64,000 nt of DNA from Bacteroidales bacterium (GCA_024400635.1 JAKSMI010000004.1:148340-212339); one strand, 5' to 3'. Positions 37,847-47,045 are shown, numbered from the stretch's first letter. Numbers and translations are program-made. Notes: generated from the sequence alone by a model not told the origin.

Positions 37847-37961
37847 ATTTCCCATTCCCAAAATTTATTTATTTTTCCATATACATCTTCACCACGCAAT
37901 ATATTATCAATCAGTTTGTTACACGTAGATTATTAGCCATCTAGATTCAAAAAAAATTTCG

Positions 37962-37969
37962 TACTTTTG
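37962..37969 (+). promoter_or_regulatory. -7 promoter box TACTTTTG for the MBOAT gene
   Basis: A TAnnTTTG match followed by C, 28 bases before the ATG at 37998. Confidence 0.7.
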
Positions 37970-37997
37970 CACCTTCAATTTTTAGGCTATAATAGTA

Positions 37998-39716
37998 ATG
38001 GATCTCGATATTCTGAAACAGTTTTTCATCAACATTTTCTCCTTTGATGAGCACTATCCATTATTGTTTACACAATTCTATTTTTGGGCTTTCTTTGCCT
38101 TCGTTTTCGCTGGTTTTTGCCTACTGAAAAACAAACGACTGCTCCGCAACAGCTACCTCTTCTTCATGAGCGTGCTGTTCTACTACAAGACATCCGGACT
38201 TTTCGTCCTCATCCTCATATTTTCCACCATCTTCGGTTTCTTTGTCGGGAAAGGCATCTACAAGTCCGAAAAAAATGGCTGCCGCAAATTCCTGCTAACC
38301 ATAGGTATTGTCGTCAACCTTTTCATTCTTTTCTATTTTAAGTATGCCTATTTCTTCACCGATGTCTACAACTCATTGTTTCACTGCAAGATAGAAGTCG
38401 TTAACCACTTGGCTAAATGGGCTGACGAATGGACCAACTCAAATCGGTTCGATGCCAGCAAGATTTTACTGCCAGTGGGCATTTCTTTCTATACTTTTCA
38501 GAATATCAGCTACTTGGTAGATATTTATCGCCGCCAAGTAGCAGCTGTCAACAACATTCTGGATTTTGGCTTTTACACCACTTTCTTTCCTCAGTTGGTG
38601 GCGGGCCCTATCATCCGCGCCAACCAGTTTATTCCACAGTTGTACAAGCCGTTTTTCTTGTCACGACGACAATTCGGCATTGCCGTTTTCTGGATTCTCA
38701 ACGGTCTGCTTAAGAAAATCATCCTCAGCGATTATTTAGCCGTCAATTTCGTGGACCGCGTCTTCAACAACCCGACGATGTACACGGGCTTTGAAAACCT
38801 GATGGCACTGTTTACCTATTCGTTGCAGGTTTATGCCGACTTTTCCGGCTACACCGACATTGCCATTGGTGTTGCCATGCTGATGGGCTTTTATCTGCCC
38901 GTCAACTTCAACTCGCCATACAAAGCCAAGAATCCAGGAGAATTCTGGAAACGCTGGCACATTTCCCTGTCCAACTGGCTGAAAGATTACCTCTACATTC
39001 CATTGGGCGGCAACCGCAAAGGCAAGGTCAGAACGCAGATAAACCTGATGACCACAATGTTGGTGGGTGGTTTGTGGCACGGCGCCAGCTGGAATTTCGT
39101 CATTTGGGGCGGACTCAACGGCGTAGGCATCCTCGTCTATAAGTTCTGGCGGAATTTATCGTATTTCAAGAAAACACTGCTCACCTTCAGCGTATTCATG
39201 ATCTTGGCCATCATCGACTACCTGTACCCCGCTCCATTCTTTAATATGGCTGTCATCTGGGCAGGAATCGTCTTTTTCGGCACACTAATCTCAGCCTTAC
39301 GCGACTGCTTCCACCGTGGCAAACACATTGCATGGTTAAGCAATTGTTGGGCCATCTTCCAGACTTTCGTATTCATCAGCTTCACCCGTTTGTTCTTCCG
39401 TTCTGGTTCTAATCTTGATCCAGCAGAAGCCAACACGTTGGCCTGGAACACCGCCAAGGATATGGTTGGCCAAATCGGTGGCAAGTGGCGTCTCGACCTT
39501 ATTCCGCAAATTTTATACGAATACAGATACGTTTTTATTCTGTTTGTCATTGGCATGGTAATCCACTGGTTGCCAACCCGTTGGAAACGTTGGTACCGTC
39601 TCAATTTCGCTCTGATGCCCATCTGGCTGATGGTCATTGTCACATGTGTCTGCATTTTTGTTATCTACCAGTTCATCACTGCCGATTTGCAACCGTTCAT
39701 TTATTTTCAATTTTAA
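37998..39716 (+). CDS. MBOAT-family membrane-bound O-acyltransferase (AlgI/DltB-like)
   Basis: This 572-residue polytopic enzyme has about twelve membrane helices. Hallmarks are LLPVGISFYTFQNISYLVD (about 158), PQLVAGPIIRA (about 201), NPGEFWKRWHISLSNWLKDY (about 313) and the catalytic His in GGLWHGASWNF (about 361). Family members move acyl groups to surface polymers, such as acetyl to alginate or D-alanyl to teichoic acid. The usual periplasmic SGNH partner is absent next door. The acceptor is therefore unknown. Confidence 0.92.
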   Translation: MDLDILKQFFINIFSFDEHYPLLFTQFYFWAFFAFVFAGFCLLKNKRLLRNSYLFFMSVLFYYKTSGLFVLILIFSTIFGFFVGKGIYKSEKNGCRKFLLTIGIVVNLFILFYFKYAYFFTDVYNSLFHCKIEVVNHLAKWADEWTNSNRFDASKILLPVGISFYTFQNISYLVDIYRRQVAAVNNILDFGFYTTFFPQLVAGPIIRANQFIPQLYKPFFLSRRQFGIAVFWILNGLLKKIILSDYLAVNFVDRVFNNPTMYTGFENLMALFTYSLQVYADFSGYTDIAIGVAMLMGFYLPVNFNSPYKAKNPGEFWKRWHISLSNWLKDYLYIPLGGNRKGKVRTQINLMTTMLVGGLWHGASWNFVIWGGLNGVGILVYKFWRNLSYFKKTLLTFSVFMILAIIDYLYPAPFFNMAVIWAGIVFFGTLISALRDCFHRGKHIAWLSNCWAIFQTFVFISFTRLFFRSGSNLDPAEANTLAWNTAKDMVGQIGGKWRLDLIPQILYEYRYVFILFVIGMVIHWLPTRWKRWYRLNFALMPIWLMVIVTCVCIFVIYQFITADLQPFIYFQF

Positions 39717-39748
39717 CATAAGATATTAAACATCAAACATTTAACTAA

Positions 39749-39952
39749 ATGAATAAAGAATTAAAAATAGATAAAGAAGTATTGCGTATTACCATTTTAG
39801 GCTACGGCAATATAGGAAAATATACAGAAGAAGCTCTTGCTGCCGCCCGTCTTCGTGCTGACGGCAAATTCGGCGCGTTCACCCTTATCGAAGTTCCACC
39901 CGTCTACATGCTTCCTGGCAACAGTGAAGAAAATGTTTCCGCTTTGGTATAA
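39749..39952 (+). pseudogene. internally deleted remnant, probably meso-diaminopimelate dehydrogenase
   Basis: A 67-codon ORF begins with a Rossmann start (LRITILGYGNIGKY, residues 12-25), typical of the N terminus of diaminopimelate dehydrogenase. It passes directly into a segment resembling that enzyme's C terminus (EALAAARLRADGKFGAFTLI, then EVPPVYMLPG). The roughly 250 residues between, including all catalytic parts, are missing while the frame is intact. I infer an in-frame internal deletion. It is preceded by the MBOAT gene and followed by an EamA transporter. The family assignment is from memory of its ends. Confidence 0.45.
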
Positions 39953-39996
39953 TCACCGACTTCTCACCAGCGCTCCCCTTACTAACTCACCAAGCT

Positions 39997-40914
39997 ATGG
40001 AGCTTAAATCAAACGTTAAAAAGCATATTCCACAAGACAAAAGAGTTCTTGGAATTTTAGCAGGAATCATTGCTGCTGTTTGCTACGGTACAAACCCGTT
40101 GGGCGCGCTCAAGCTATATGCCGAAGGGATGCAGACCAGCAGCGTGCTTTTCTACCGTTTCGGCTTGGCATGGATCATCATTTGCTTCGTAATGCTTTTG
40201 AGAAAAGAAAGCATCAAAGTCTCGTTGTCCGAATTTAAAGTGCTAACCGGTTTAGGATTGCTGTTCATCATTTCCTCGCTAACGCTCTACATGAGTTTCC
40301 ACCTGATGGCGGCAGGTGTTGCCTCAACCATTCTGTTTACCTATCCAGTAATGACAGCCGTCATTATGGCGGTGTTCTTTCACGAAAAGACAAGCTGGGA
40401 AATGCTCTTGTCATTGTTACTGTCAGTAGTTGGTGTTGCCCTACTCTATTGGGGCGATGGCTCTGGACCGCTACCTATGACAGGGGTTGTTTTGGTTTTG
40501 GTGTCGGCATTGTCCTATGCCTTGTACATCATCCTGGTCAACAAGGGAAATCTGAAAATGTCATCTTTTAAGATAAACTTTTACGTACTGTTTTACTGTG
40601 CATTAGGCATGCTCATCTATTCTTTTATTGCAGGAGAGCCATTGACACTGCCACAAAATGCTGCCAGTTGGTTCTATGTAGGATGGTTAGCCATAGTTCC
40701 TGCCATTTTGGCTTTGGTATTGATGGTATATGCAGCCAAATATGTCGGCTCGACAAGCACGGCAATTTTGGGTGCGTTGGAACCACTGACGGCGGTATTG
40801 ATAGGTATTTTCATATTCGATGAAGCATTCTCGACATCGCTTGTTATGGGTATCATCTTAATTATCAGCGCAGTGGTTTTGATTGTCTTGAAAGCTGCAA
40901 AGAGTGAACATTGA
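39997..40914 (+). CDS. EamA/DMT-superfamily transporter
   Basis: The 305-residue protein has ten predicted membrane helices in two EamA repeats. The first contains AAVCYGTNPLGALKLYAEG and the second begins TGVVLVLVSALSYALYIILV; LGALEPLTAVLIGIFIFDE near the C terminus is characteristic. Substrate unknown; metabolite or amino-acid export is common in the family. It lies 44 bases after the dehydrogenase remnant. Confidence 0.88.
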   Translation: MELKSNVKKHIPQDKRVLGILAGIIAAVCYGTNPLGALKLYAEGMQTSSVLFYRFGLAWIIICFVMLLRKESIKVSLSEFKVLTGLGLLFIISSLTLYMSFHLMAAGVASTILFTYPVMTAVIMAVFFHEKTSWEMLLSLLLSVVGVALLYWGDGSGPLPMTGVVLVLVSALSYALYIILVNKGNLKMSSFKINFYVLFYCALGMLIYSFIAGEPLTLPQNAASWFYVGWLAIVPAILALVLMVYAAKYVGSTSTAILGALEPLTAVLIGIFIFDEAFSTSLVMGIILIISAVVLIVLKAAKSEH

Positions 40915-40965
40915 TTTTACGTTCTCATCGGGATGTTACAAAACCATAATATTTAAAGGCAGGAA

Positions 40966-41112
40966 ATGGTATTGCCTTTCAGGCAAGAGATGCCATAACG
41001 CCACTTCCACCGGAGACTTCGTCCCCGGTTACTATGTTGTGGTGTCTTTCAGACACCGCAGTTTCAGTGCCACACTGCCAAAAGAACAATCTTCGTCAGT
41101 ACAACTGGTTAA
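40966..41112 (+). repeat. dispersed hairpin repeat A, copy 2
   Basis: It begins ATGGTATTGCCTTTCAGGCA and shares the exact block CCGGAGACTTCGTCCCCGG and the hairpin GGTGTCT-TTC-AGACACC with the 31204 copy, in the same order and orientation. Flanking DNA (to 41377) holds no gene, only a short related fragment (GAAATGGTATCTTTCGTC near 41234) and the terC promoter. Confidence 0.85.
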
Positions 41113-41300
41113 TACGTTGTATTGGTCTTCCTGACTTTGACCACGCGTCACCCAAGTCACCCAAAAAAAAATTTCTTAAATACTGTATATTAAGACGTTA
41201 CAAAAAAAATTGTCATTAATATTGTCTAAGGCAAGAAATGGTATCTTTCGTCTAATGAAAACAATCTTTATCCACTGGCGTAAAATTCCGAAATTTTATG

Positions 41301-41308
41301 TAAGTTTG
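41301..41308 (+). promoter_or_regulatory. -7 promoter box TAAGTTTG for terC
   Basis: A TAnnTTTG match followed by C, 69 bases before the ATG at 41378. Confidence 0.6.
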
Positions 41309-41377
41309 CCTTTTAATCAATATTCAAAATATAACATTGCAAAATACTGATATACAACAATTTACAAAAATACCATT

Positions 41378-42424
41378 ATGAATCAAGTGTTGTTTCTGAT
41401 TATTTTCATCATATGTGTCCTAGGACTTTTACTGCTTGATTTGGGCGTTTTTCACAAAGATGATCATATTGTAACATTCAAAGAATCAGCGAAATGGACT
41501 TGCGTTTGGGTTACTTTGGCCATCGTTTTCGGCTTATTCATATTGCTGAAAGGTGAAATGATTCACAGCGTTCAGACTCAAGAGCAACTAATAACCATCA
41601 ATGCAAAACACGGACATGGGCTGCAATTTGATTGGGATCAAGGACTCGACGCCAACATTAAGCAATATCGCAAAGCTTTGGCAATGGAATATTTAACAGG
41701 CTACCTGGTTGAAGAATCGCTTTCCATCGACAATATTTTCGTAATGCTGATGATTTTCATGGGCTTCGGGGTCAATAAAAAATACTATCATAGGGTTCTA
41801 TTTTACGGCATCTTAGGCGCTATCATTCTCCGTTTTACCTTCATTTTTGCCGCCAGTGCTCTCATCCAACGTTTCCATTGGATTTTGTTCATCTTTGGTG
41901 TTTTCCTGATATTCTCGGGGGTTAAAATGTTTTTAGATAGGAATAAACATGAGAACATGGATGTTTCGTCACATCCTGTGGTCAAATTCATGGCCAAGCG
42001 CAAACTGTCGACTTCTGAATTTTTCGGTCACGATTTCTTTCACAAAATCGACGGTCGTTGGCTCTGCACCCCATTGTTTATCGTATTGCTCATCATCGAA
42101 TTTTCAGACATTATCTTTGCTTTCGACTCAATTCCAGCCATTTTTTCCATCACCCAAGACCCGTACATAGTCTTTTTCTCTAACATCTTCGCCATTTTGG
42201 GTTTACGTTCGCTGTTTTTCATGTTGGAAAGCGTAATGGACAAGTTTGTCTACCTGAAAATCGGATTGTCAGTATTGTTGAGTTTTATCGGTATCAAGAT
42301 GCTGCTTCCTCTGGCAGGCATAGAGATTGGCACCTTTGCCTCGATGATGGTCATTATAGGCATTTTAGGTATCAGCATTTTCGCTTCGCTGATTAGAAAC
42401 AAAATCATAGCAAAAAGAGGTTAA
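41378..42424 (+). CDS. TerC/Alx family integral membrane protein
   Basis: The 348-residue protein has about nine membrane helices and matches the TerC/Alx family. Visible motifs include LAMEYLTGYLVEESLSIDNI (about 103-122, with the conserved acidic pair and D), an ALIQRFHWILFIFGVFLIFS helix and LLIIEFSDIIFAFDSIPAIF. Alx-type members export manganese and respond to alkaline pH. Specificity here is inferred. The stop codon overlaps the convergent gene's stop by three bases. Confidence 0.92.
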   Translation: MNQVLFLIIFIICVLGLLLLDLGVFHKDDHIVTFKESAKWTCVWVTLAIVFGLFILLKGEMIHSVQTQEQLITINAKHGHGLQFDWDQGLDANIKQYRKALAMEYLTGYLVEESLSIDNIFVMLMIFMGFGVNKKYYHRVLFYGILGAIILRFTFIFAASALIQRFHWILFIFGVFLIFSGVKMFLDRNKHENMDVSSHPVVKFMAKRKLSTSEFFGHDFFHKIDGRWLCTPLFIVLLIIEFSDIIFAFDSIPAIFSITQDPYIVFFSNIFAILGLRSLFFMLESVMDKFVYLKIGLSVLLSFIGIKMLLPLAGIEIGTFASMMVIIGILGISIFASLIRNKIIAKRG

Positions 42425-44817
42425 AACCCCCGTTGGCTTCGCGGGGCGGCGGAAATGACACTGCTGCGGCTGCGGACACCTGCCGTCCCACTACTCTTTG
42501 TCACTGTAGTACTTTTTACCCCTGGCGCCAGGCTACCGGAACCGCTGCTCGTAGGTCGGGAAACGGATGGTTTCGCCGTTACTGCCGGCTTACCCGAGCT
42601 ACTTGGACTTGAACCCGGACTCGACGCCCGCGGCTGACTACTCGTTGGACTGCTCACCGGCTTGCCCGCGGGCGCCGACTCTTTCGCCGTCGGCTGCGTC
42701 GCATCTACCGGCTCATCTTCCACTGGCCTTTCATAGTCCTTCGGCACATAATTTCCCTTGCTGCGCTTGTAGTTCGTCATCGAACCAACCCTGCTGATCC
42801 TCGACGACAAATTATGCCCGCCCGTCGTTAGCAAATCATTGAAAGTAATGATGATAGACGGCGTCTTCATATACTTGCCACTCTGCTTCGACAAATTGCC
42901 GACAAAATAATTCTTCACATCCTTCAAATCCAAACCCAGCAAATCAAAATTGTTCTTGCCAATCATCCGAATGATGCGGTTTATCTTGCGTCCCTGCATC
43001 ATCGTGTTGTATTTTTCCTGACTGTTGATGGTGATGCCTCGCGGATACGACAAATATTTCGCCAATTTCTTGAAATGGTCCGCATCCAACGAATTCAGCA
43101 AGTTCTTCATCTCCGTCAAATCACTGATAAACCCGGATTTCGTGTTCTTGTGAACATCCTGATAGATAAAATCACGACGATCATCGGTATAAGTGAAATT
43201 ATACTGAGACTCATTATCTCTCAACTGCTTATCGACTTGTTCTTTTTGAAAATTATTAAAACTACGATGAGACAGCGAATCTGAAAGTGCGACTATCTGC
43301 TCAGCCGTCAGATTCTTGAAAATGTTCAGCAACTCCGTCGTCGGCTGGCAAAGCAAAAAGGGCTTGTTTTTCGGAAATGCACTATACGTCTCACCCGAAT
43401 AAGTGATATTATTATCTATAAACAACTGATACAAAGCAGTATATTGTACCACACGAGCCAAATCCGTATTCATCAGCGTAGCAAAATAATGGTAAGCCTG
43501 ACTTTCATAGCGGTAGCCAATAGACTCGCTACGCTCCTGCGAATTGAAATAACTTACCGGCAACGAACCCGTTCGGTTGAGTGTATAAATAGTGTATCCA
43601 TCCAAATCGATGGCATACATAGCATCTGCCGTATTCCAGTTATAAACCAACTCGTTAAGTCCCAATTTTCGAAACAATGGACGGTCAAAGGGATAATAAC
43701 CCGGCTTGGGATACGAATAGTTGCCCTCCTTGATAGTGCCACGCTCCGACCAATCTTTTAACAAAATATCGGTCATGGTCATCAAATCACCAAATTCGGT
43801 ATTTTCCAATTCACGACTCAGGTATGTTGGACACCAATCACGACCATCATTCATCTTTCCCGCCATAAAATCATTAATGTCAAGACTTTGCGAAAGTTCT
43901 TTCTCTGTTGTTGAAGCCAAAAGCAGAATGGTTTCAATCTGCAGTGGCGGCAGTTCGTTAAGGGGTGACTGACGTTCGCGACCTATGACGACCAAGGTGC
44001 TATCATCCGCCAAGGCACCTAATATCAAGTCCGCATCAAGGGTAAATTGACGAATGCTCGACAACTGCTCACTCAAATCCGTATTTTTGGCAATGGACCA
44101 AGCCACAAAACCAGGCATCACGCTAAAGAAAACGCCTCTTTGTTGTTGGTCAAACATATCCATAATCGTCATCTCCATCGTTGTGTCCTTCAGATCGAAA
44201 AACGACTCGCCATCTTCTATGAACCATGTGTTAAACTCATTCAAAGATATCTGATAATCAATATTTTGTTTTGCAAAATATTGTCGTTTTTCACTTACAG
44301 GCAATGATGTAATGGCAGGCTTGTAATCTGAATAAAATAGTGATTTATTCAACCTTTTGATACGCAAATCACAGTTTTCCCGCGTAGCATTGCCTAAACA
44401 AATCAGCACATCGGTAACAAAACCATCGTAACCTATGCCATGACGGCGAACATCAACACGATGTGCAAATCCAGAAAAAATAGAGGCGATGGAATCCAAT
44501 TCAAACTGCGGCGGCAAATCGCTCAGCAAAATAAAACGACTGCTATCAGAAAAACTGGCAAATCCAATAGTCTGATAATGAAAACGATACTTCTTTCTAA
44601 AATCCTTATATATTGAATCACATTGCAATGAAGCCAAACAACTATCAAGATTTACATTCTGACTTGGAATGTATTCATAAACCAAAATTTTGGCTGTTTC
44701 CTGCTTCACCTTCTCCACGAAATTTTGATTCAGCATCAATGTGGTTGCCGCGGCTGCCAAGGCGACTGCGATGAAAGATATTACTATAATTTTGTTTTTC
44801 TTATTTTTCATAATCAT
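42421..44817 (-). CDS. uncharacterised membrane-anchored protein with Ser/Pro-rich tail
   Basis: The 798-residue product has a single N-terminal membrane anchor (about 9-27) and a large extracytoplasmic region with no motif I recognise. The last 100 residues are low-complexity, rich in Ser, Pro, Thr, Ala and Lys (for example SSPGSSPSSSGKPA), and end in a basic stretch, as in natively disordered wall-spanning tails. It is the third gene of an apparent operon after MATE and rnhB, 18 bases downstream of the latter. The second ATG, two codons in (MKNKKNK), is an equally good start. The gene uses the 5' end of the tail's GC-rich DNA up to the terC stop. Confidence 0.7.
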   Translation of the reverse strand: MIMKNKKNKIIVISFIAVALAAAATTLMLNQNFVEKVKQETAKILVYEYIPSQNVNLDSCLASLQCDSIYKDFRKKYRFHYQTIGFASFSDSSRFILLSDLPPQFELDSIASIFSGFAHRVDVRRHGIGYDGFVTDVLICLGNATRENCDLRIKRLNKSLFYSDYKPAITSLPVSEKRQYFAKQNIDYQISLNEFNTWFIEDGESFFDLKDTTMEMTIMDMFDQQQRGVFFSVMPGFVAWSIAKNTDLSEQLSSIRQFTLDADLILGALADDSTLVVIGRERQSPLNELPPLQIETILLLASTTEKELSQSLDINDFMAGKMNDGRDWCPTYLSRELENTEFGDLMTMTDILLKDWSERGTIKEGNYSYPKPGYYPFDRPLFRKLGLNELVYNWNTADAMYAIDLDGYTIYTLNRTGSLPVSYFNSQERSESIGYRYESQAYHYFATLMNTDLARVVQYTALYQLFIDNNITYSGETYSAFPKNKPFLLCQPTTELLNIFKNLTAEQIVALSDSLSHRSFNNFQKEQVDKQLRDNESQYNFTYTDDRRDFIYQDVHKNTKSGFISDLTEMKNLLNSLDADHFKKLAKYLSYPRGITINSQEKYNTMMQGRKINRIIRMIGKNNFDLLGLDLKDVKNYFVGNLSKQSGKYMKTPSIIITFNDLLTTGGHNLSSRISRVGSMTNYKRSKGNYVPKDYERPVEDEPVDATQPTAKESAPAGKPVSSPTSSQPRASSPGSSPSSSGKPAVTAKPSVSRPTSSGSGSLAPGVKSTTVTKSSGTAGVRSRSSVISAAPRSQRGF

Positions 44818-44835
44818 CTGATGACAAAGACGATA

Positions 44836-45441
44836 TTAGTCAAATTCCAACCGCAGCTGACGTTTTAGCTGGAAACTGCGACGATGATAAGGTGTCAATC
44901 CAAATTTCAAAACCGCCTCCTGGTGCGCAGGCGTCGGATAGCCTTTGTTCTGATTCCAACCATACTGAGGATATTCAAGATGCAACTTCTCCATCAGCTC
45001 ATCACGATAGCATTTGGCCAAAATGGAAGCGGCCGCTATCGACAAAAAAGTAGCATCACCTTTGACGACAGTTTTATATGGTATATCGGTCTGATTTTTA
45101 AACCGATTCCCATCAATCAGCAAAAGTTGCGGCTTGGTGTTCAGTTGTTGAATGGCGCGGTTCATTGCCAGAAACGAAGCGTTGAGGATATTGATCTTGT
45201 CAATTTCCTGCTCGGAAACCTGCCCTACCGCCCAGGCAACGGCATCTCGCTCAATAATTTCACGCATTTTCCCCCTCTGAATAGCTGTCAACTGCTTGGA
45301 ATCATTAATTTCCTCATTTCGATAATCATACGGCAAAATGACTGCGGCAGCGAAAACCGGTCCGGCAATGCAGCCCCGCCCAACTTCGTCACAGCCACAT
45401 TCGATGATTTTTTCTTCTGAATAATGACTTTTCAGAGACAT
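44836..45441 (-). CDS. rnhB: ribonuclease HII
   Basis: The 201-residue enzyme cleaves RNA in RNA-DNA hybrids and removes ribonucleotides from DNA. The catalytic DEVGRGCIAGPV segment is at about 17, with NDSKQL (about 46) and a SIAAASILAKCYRD helix (about 130-143). Length is standard. It starts eight bases after the MATE stop codon. Confidence 0.95.
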   Translation of the reverse strand: MSLKSHYSEEKIIECGCDEVGRGCIAGPVFAAAVILPYDYRNEEINDSKQLTAIQRGKMREIIERDAVAWAVGQVSEQEIDKINILNASFLAMNRAIQQLNTKPQLLLIDGNRFKNQTDIPYKTVVKGDATFLSIAAASILAKCYRDELMEKLHLEYPQYGWNQNKGYPTPAHQEAVLKFGLTPYHRRSFQLKRQLRLEFD

Positions 45442-45449
45442 ATTTTATA

Positions 45450-46823
45450 CTATAATTTGCTAACTAATGACTTTTTTGATGAAATGATTAAACAGATGAT
45501 GCTCACTATGGCCGTGATGAATTCCGCCACCGGAACGGCAAGCCATAGTCCGGCATCGCCCCACCCAAGAGGACAGAGGATGAAAGCCGCAATCAGCAGG
45601 ACGACCCCTCGCAACAACATCAAAACTGTGGCATCAAAGGTTTTTTCAACACTTTGGAAATAGCCAATGGCCGACACATTAAACGCCACAAAGACAAATC
45701 CCGACGCATACAATGGCAATCCTTTGGCGGCAAGAACAAAGGTATTGCTGCCACGTTCAAGGAAAATGGAGATGATACTTTCGGAAAAGAAGCAGAAAAT
45801 CAGCGTGATGAGCAAGCCAAAAACAATGCTAAGTCCAACGCTGAAGCGGAAAGTCTGCCCCACTCTCTCTTTTTGTTCGGCACCATAATTAAAACTAATG
45901 ATAGGCTGCGCCGATGTTGCGACAGCACTGTAAACCATATAGACTACGGGAAACAGATAGCAAATGACGCTATACGCCGCTATACCGCTGTCGCCCAAAT
46001 ATTTACCAAATGAGATATTGCCAGTTAATATCATTACCGAAATGGCCAGTTCGCCAACGAAAGCCGAAAAGCCGACCTTAAACATATATCCCGTATTACG
46101 TAGCGTCAGTCGCAAGCTGGTCATAGAGCATTTCAGTCTATAGAATTGCAAGTCTTTGGCTTTGAATATCATATAGTAAAGCGTCATCAGCAAACCAACA
46201 CCCGTGCCAATGTCGGTGGCGAGGGCCGCACCTTTCAAGCCCATTCCACAAGGGAAAATAAAAACATAATCGAGAATGATGTTGACCACTGCCGGAATGA
46301 TGTTGGCCATCATGGCATAAATGGGCGAGCCATCAAGACGGATGATGAATTCTCCGACAATCTGGAACATCAGGAAAATGCAAGTGGGAATGAACCACAG
46401 ATAATACTGACTTTCGAGAAGCATCAGATTATCGGACACGCCCAAAAGTCGATAAATCGGTTTGGGGAAAGCGTAAAGGAAAATCATCATCAGGAGAGCC
46501 AATATGCTTGAGACAAGAAATGCCTGCGTTACGTTAATACGGGCAGCCTTGACGTTCTGTCGTGACAAGTGAATGGCAGCCACAACGCTACTCCCTACAC
46601 CAAACAGCATTCCAAATCCAGTGATTATCAGCATAATAGGACAAGCCAAGTTGATACACGCAAGACCTTCGGGGCCTATACCATTGCCGACAAAAATGCC
46701 ATCAGTGAGGGTAAATGCCACATTGAAAAGCATTCCCATCAGTGTTGGGACAAAAATACTCTTAAAGAGTTTACTGATTTTAGTCTTACCAAAATCTATG
46801 CTATCGCGATTATCGAATGTCAT
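45450..46823 (-). CDS. MATE-family efflux transporter
   Basis: From the ATG at 46823 the product has 457 residues and about twelve membrane helices. MATE landmarks include a first-half SIFVPTLMGMLFNVAFTLTDGIFVG segment (quoted in part: MLFNVAFTLTDGIFVG) and the second-half LFPVVYMVYSAVATSAQPII. It would export drugs or cationic metabolites using a sodium or proton gradient. The open frame runs 41 codons further upstream, but that extension is made of dispersed repeat B and crosses a -7 promoter box at 46847-46854, so I rejected it. It heads an operon with rnhB. Confidence 0.9.
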   Translation of the reverse strand: MTFDNRDSIDFGKTKISKLFKSIFVPTLMGMLFNVAFTLTDGIFVGNGIGPEGLACINLACPIMLIITGFGMLFGVGSSVVAAIHLSRQNVKAARINVTQAFLVSSILALLMMIFLYAFPKPIYRLLGVSDNLMLLESQYYLWFIPTCIFLMFQIVGEFIIRLDGSPIYAMMANIIPAVVNIILDYVFIFPCGMGLKGAALATDIGTGVGLLMTLYYMIFKAKDLQFYRLKCSMTSLRLTLRNTGYMFKVGFSAFVGELAISVMILTGNISFGKYLGDSGIAAYSVICYLFPVVYMVYSAVATSAQPIISFNYGAEQKERVGQTFRFSVGLSIVFGLLITLIFCFFSESIISIFLERGSNTFVLAAKGLPLYASGFVFVAFNVSAIGYFQSVEKTFDATVLMLLRGVVLLIAAFILCPLGWGDAGLWLAVPVAEFITAIVSIICLIISSKKSLVSKL

Positions 46824-46846
46824 AAATCCATAAAATTTTCCGCTGG

Positions 46847-46854
46847 CAAAGATA
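46847..46854 (-). promoter_or_regulatory. -7 promoter box TATCTTTG for the MATE operon
   Basis: A minus-strand TAnnTTTG match followed by C, 23 bases before the chosen MATE start; it decides that start. Confidence 0.7.
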
Positions 46855-46900
46855 CTGAAAAATAGCGAGCTGGAAACGGTGGATTTGGAAAACATTTCTT

Positions 46901-46937
46901 CCGCATCAGCAAGTTTTTGCGTGACAAATCGTGGCGG
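46901..46937. repeat. dispersed repeat B, divergent copy 3
   Basis: The segment TTTGCGTGACAAATCGTGGC repeats the core of the 29649 and 31484 copies, and creates a false N-terminal extension of the MATE frame. Confidence 0.65.
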
Positions 46938-46945
46938 TAATGGCA

Positions 46946-47045
46946 TGAACCTCGGAGAGGTTTCATCTCAATAACCCCACACGAACGAAGTGTTGTGGGG
47001 GGGGGCAAAACGACCTTGAGATTTAGCGCCTCGAAGAGGCGCTAC
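46946..47045. repeat. cluster of hairpins with a nine-G tract
   Basis: Three palindromes in a row: AACCTC-GGA-GAGGTT, a large one with ATCTCAA/TTGAGAT enclosing CCCCACAC/GTGTTGTGGGG, and GCGCCTC-GAA-GAGGCGC. The middle one contains a run of nine G at 46997-47005. The GAA loop mirrors the TTC loops of repeat A on the other strand. From here to 47240 I see no gene. Confidence 0.75.

Noticed and set aside
46824..46946. 41-codon N-terminal extension of the MATE exporter frame
   Set aside because: It is encoded by dispersed repeat B and spans the -7 promoter box at 46847-46854; the ATG at 46823 gives a normal MATE N terminus.
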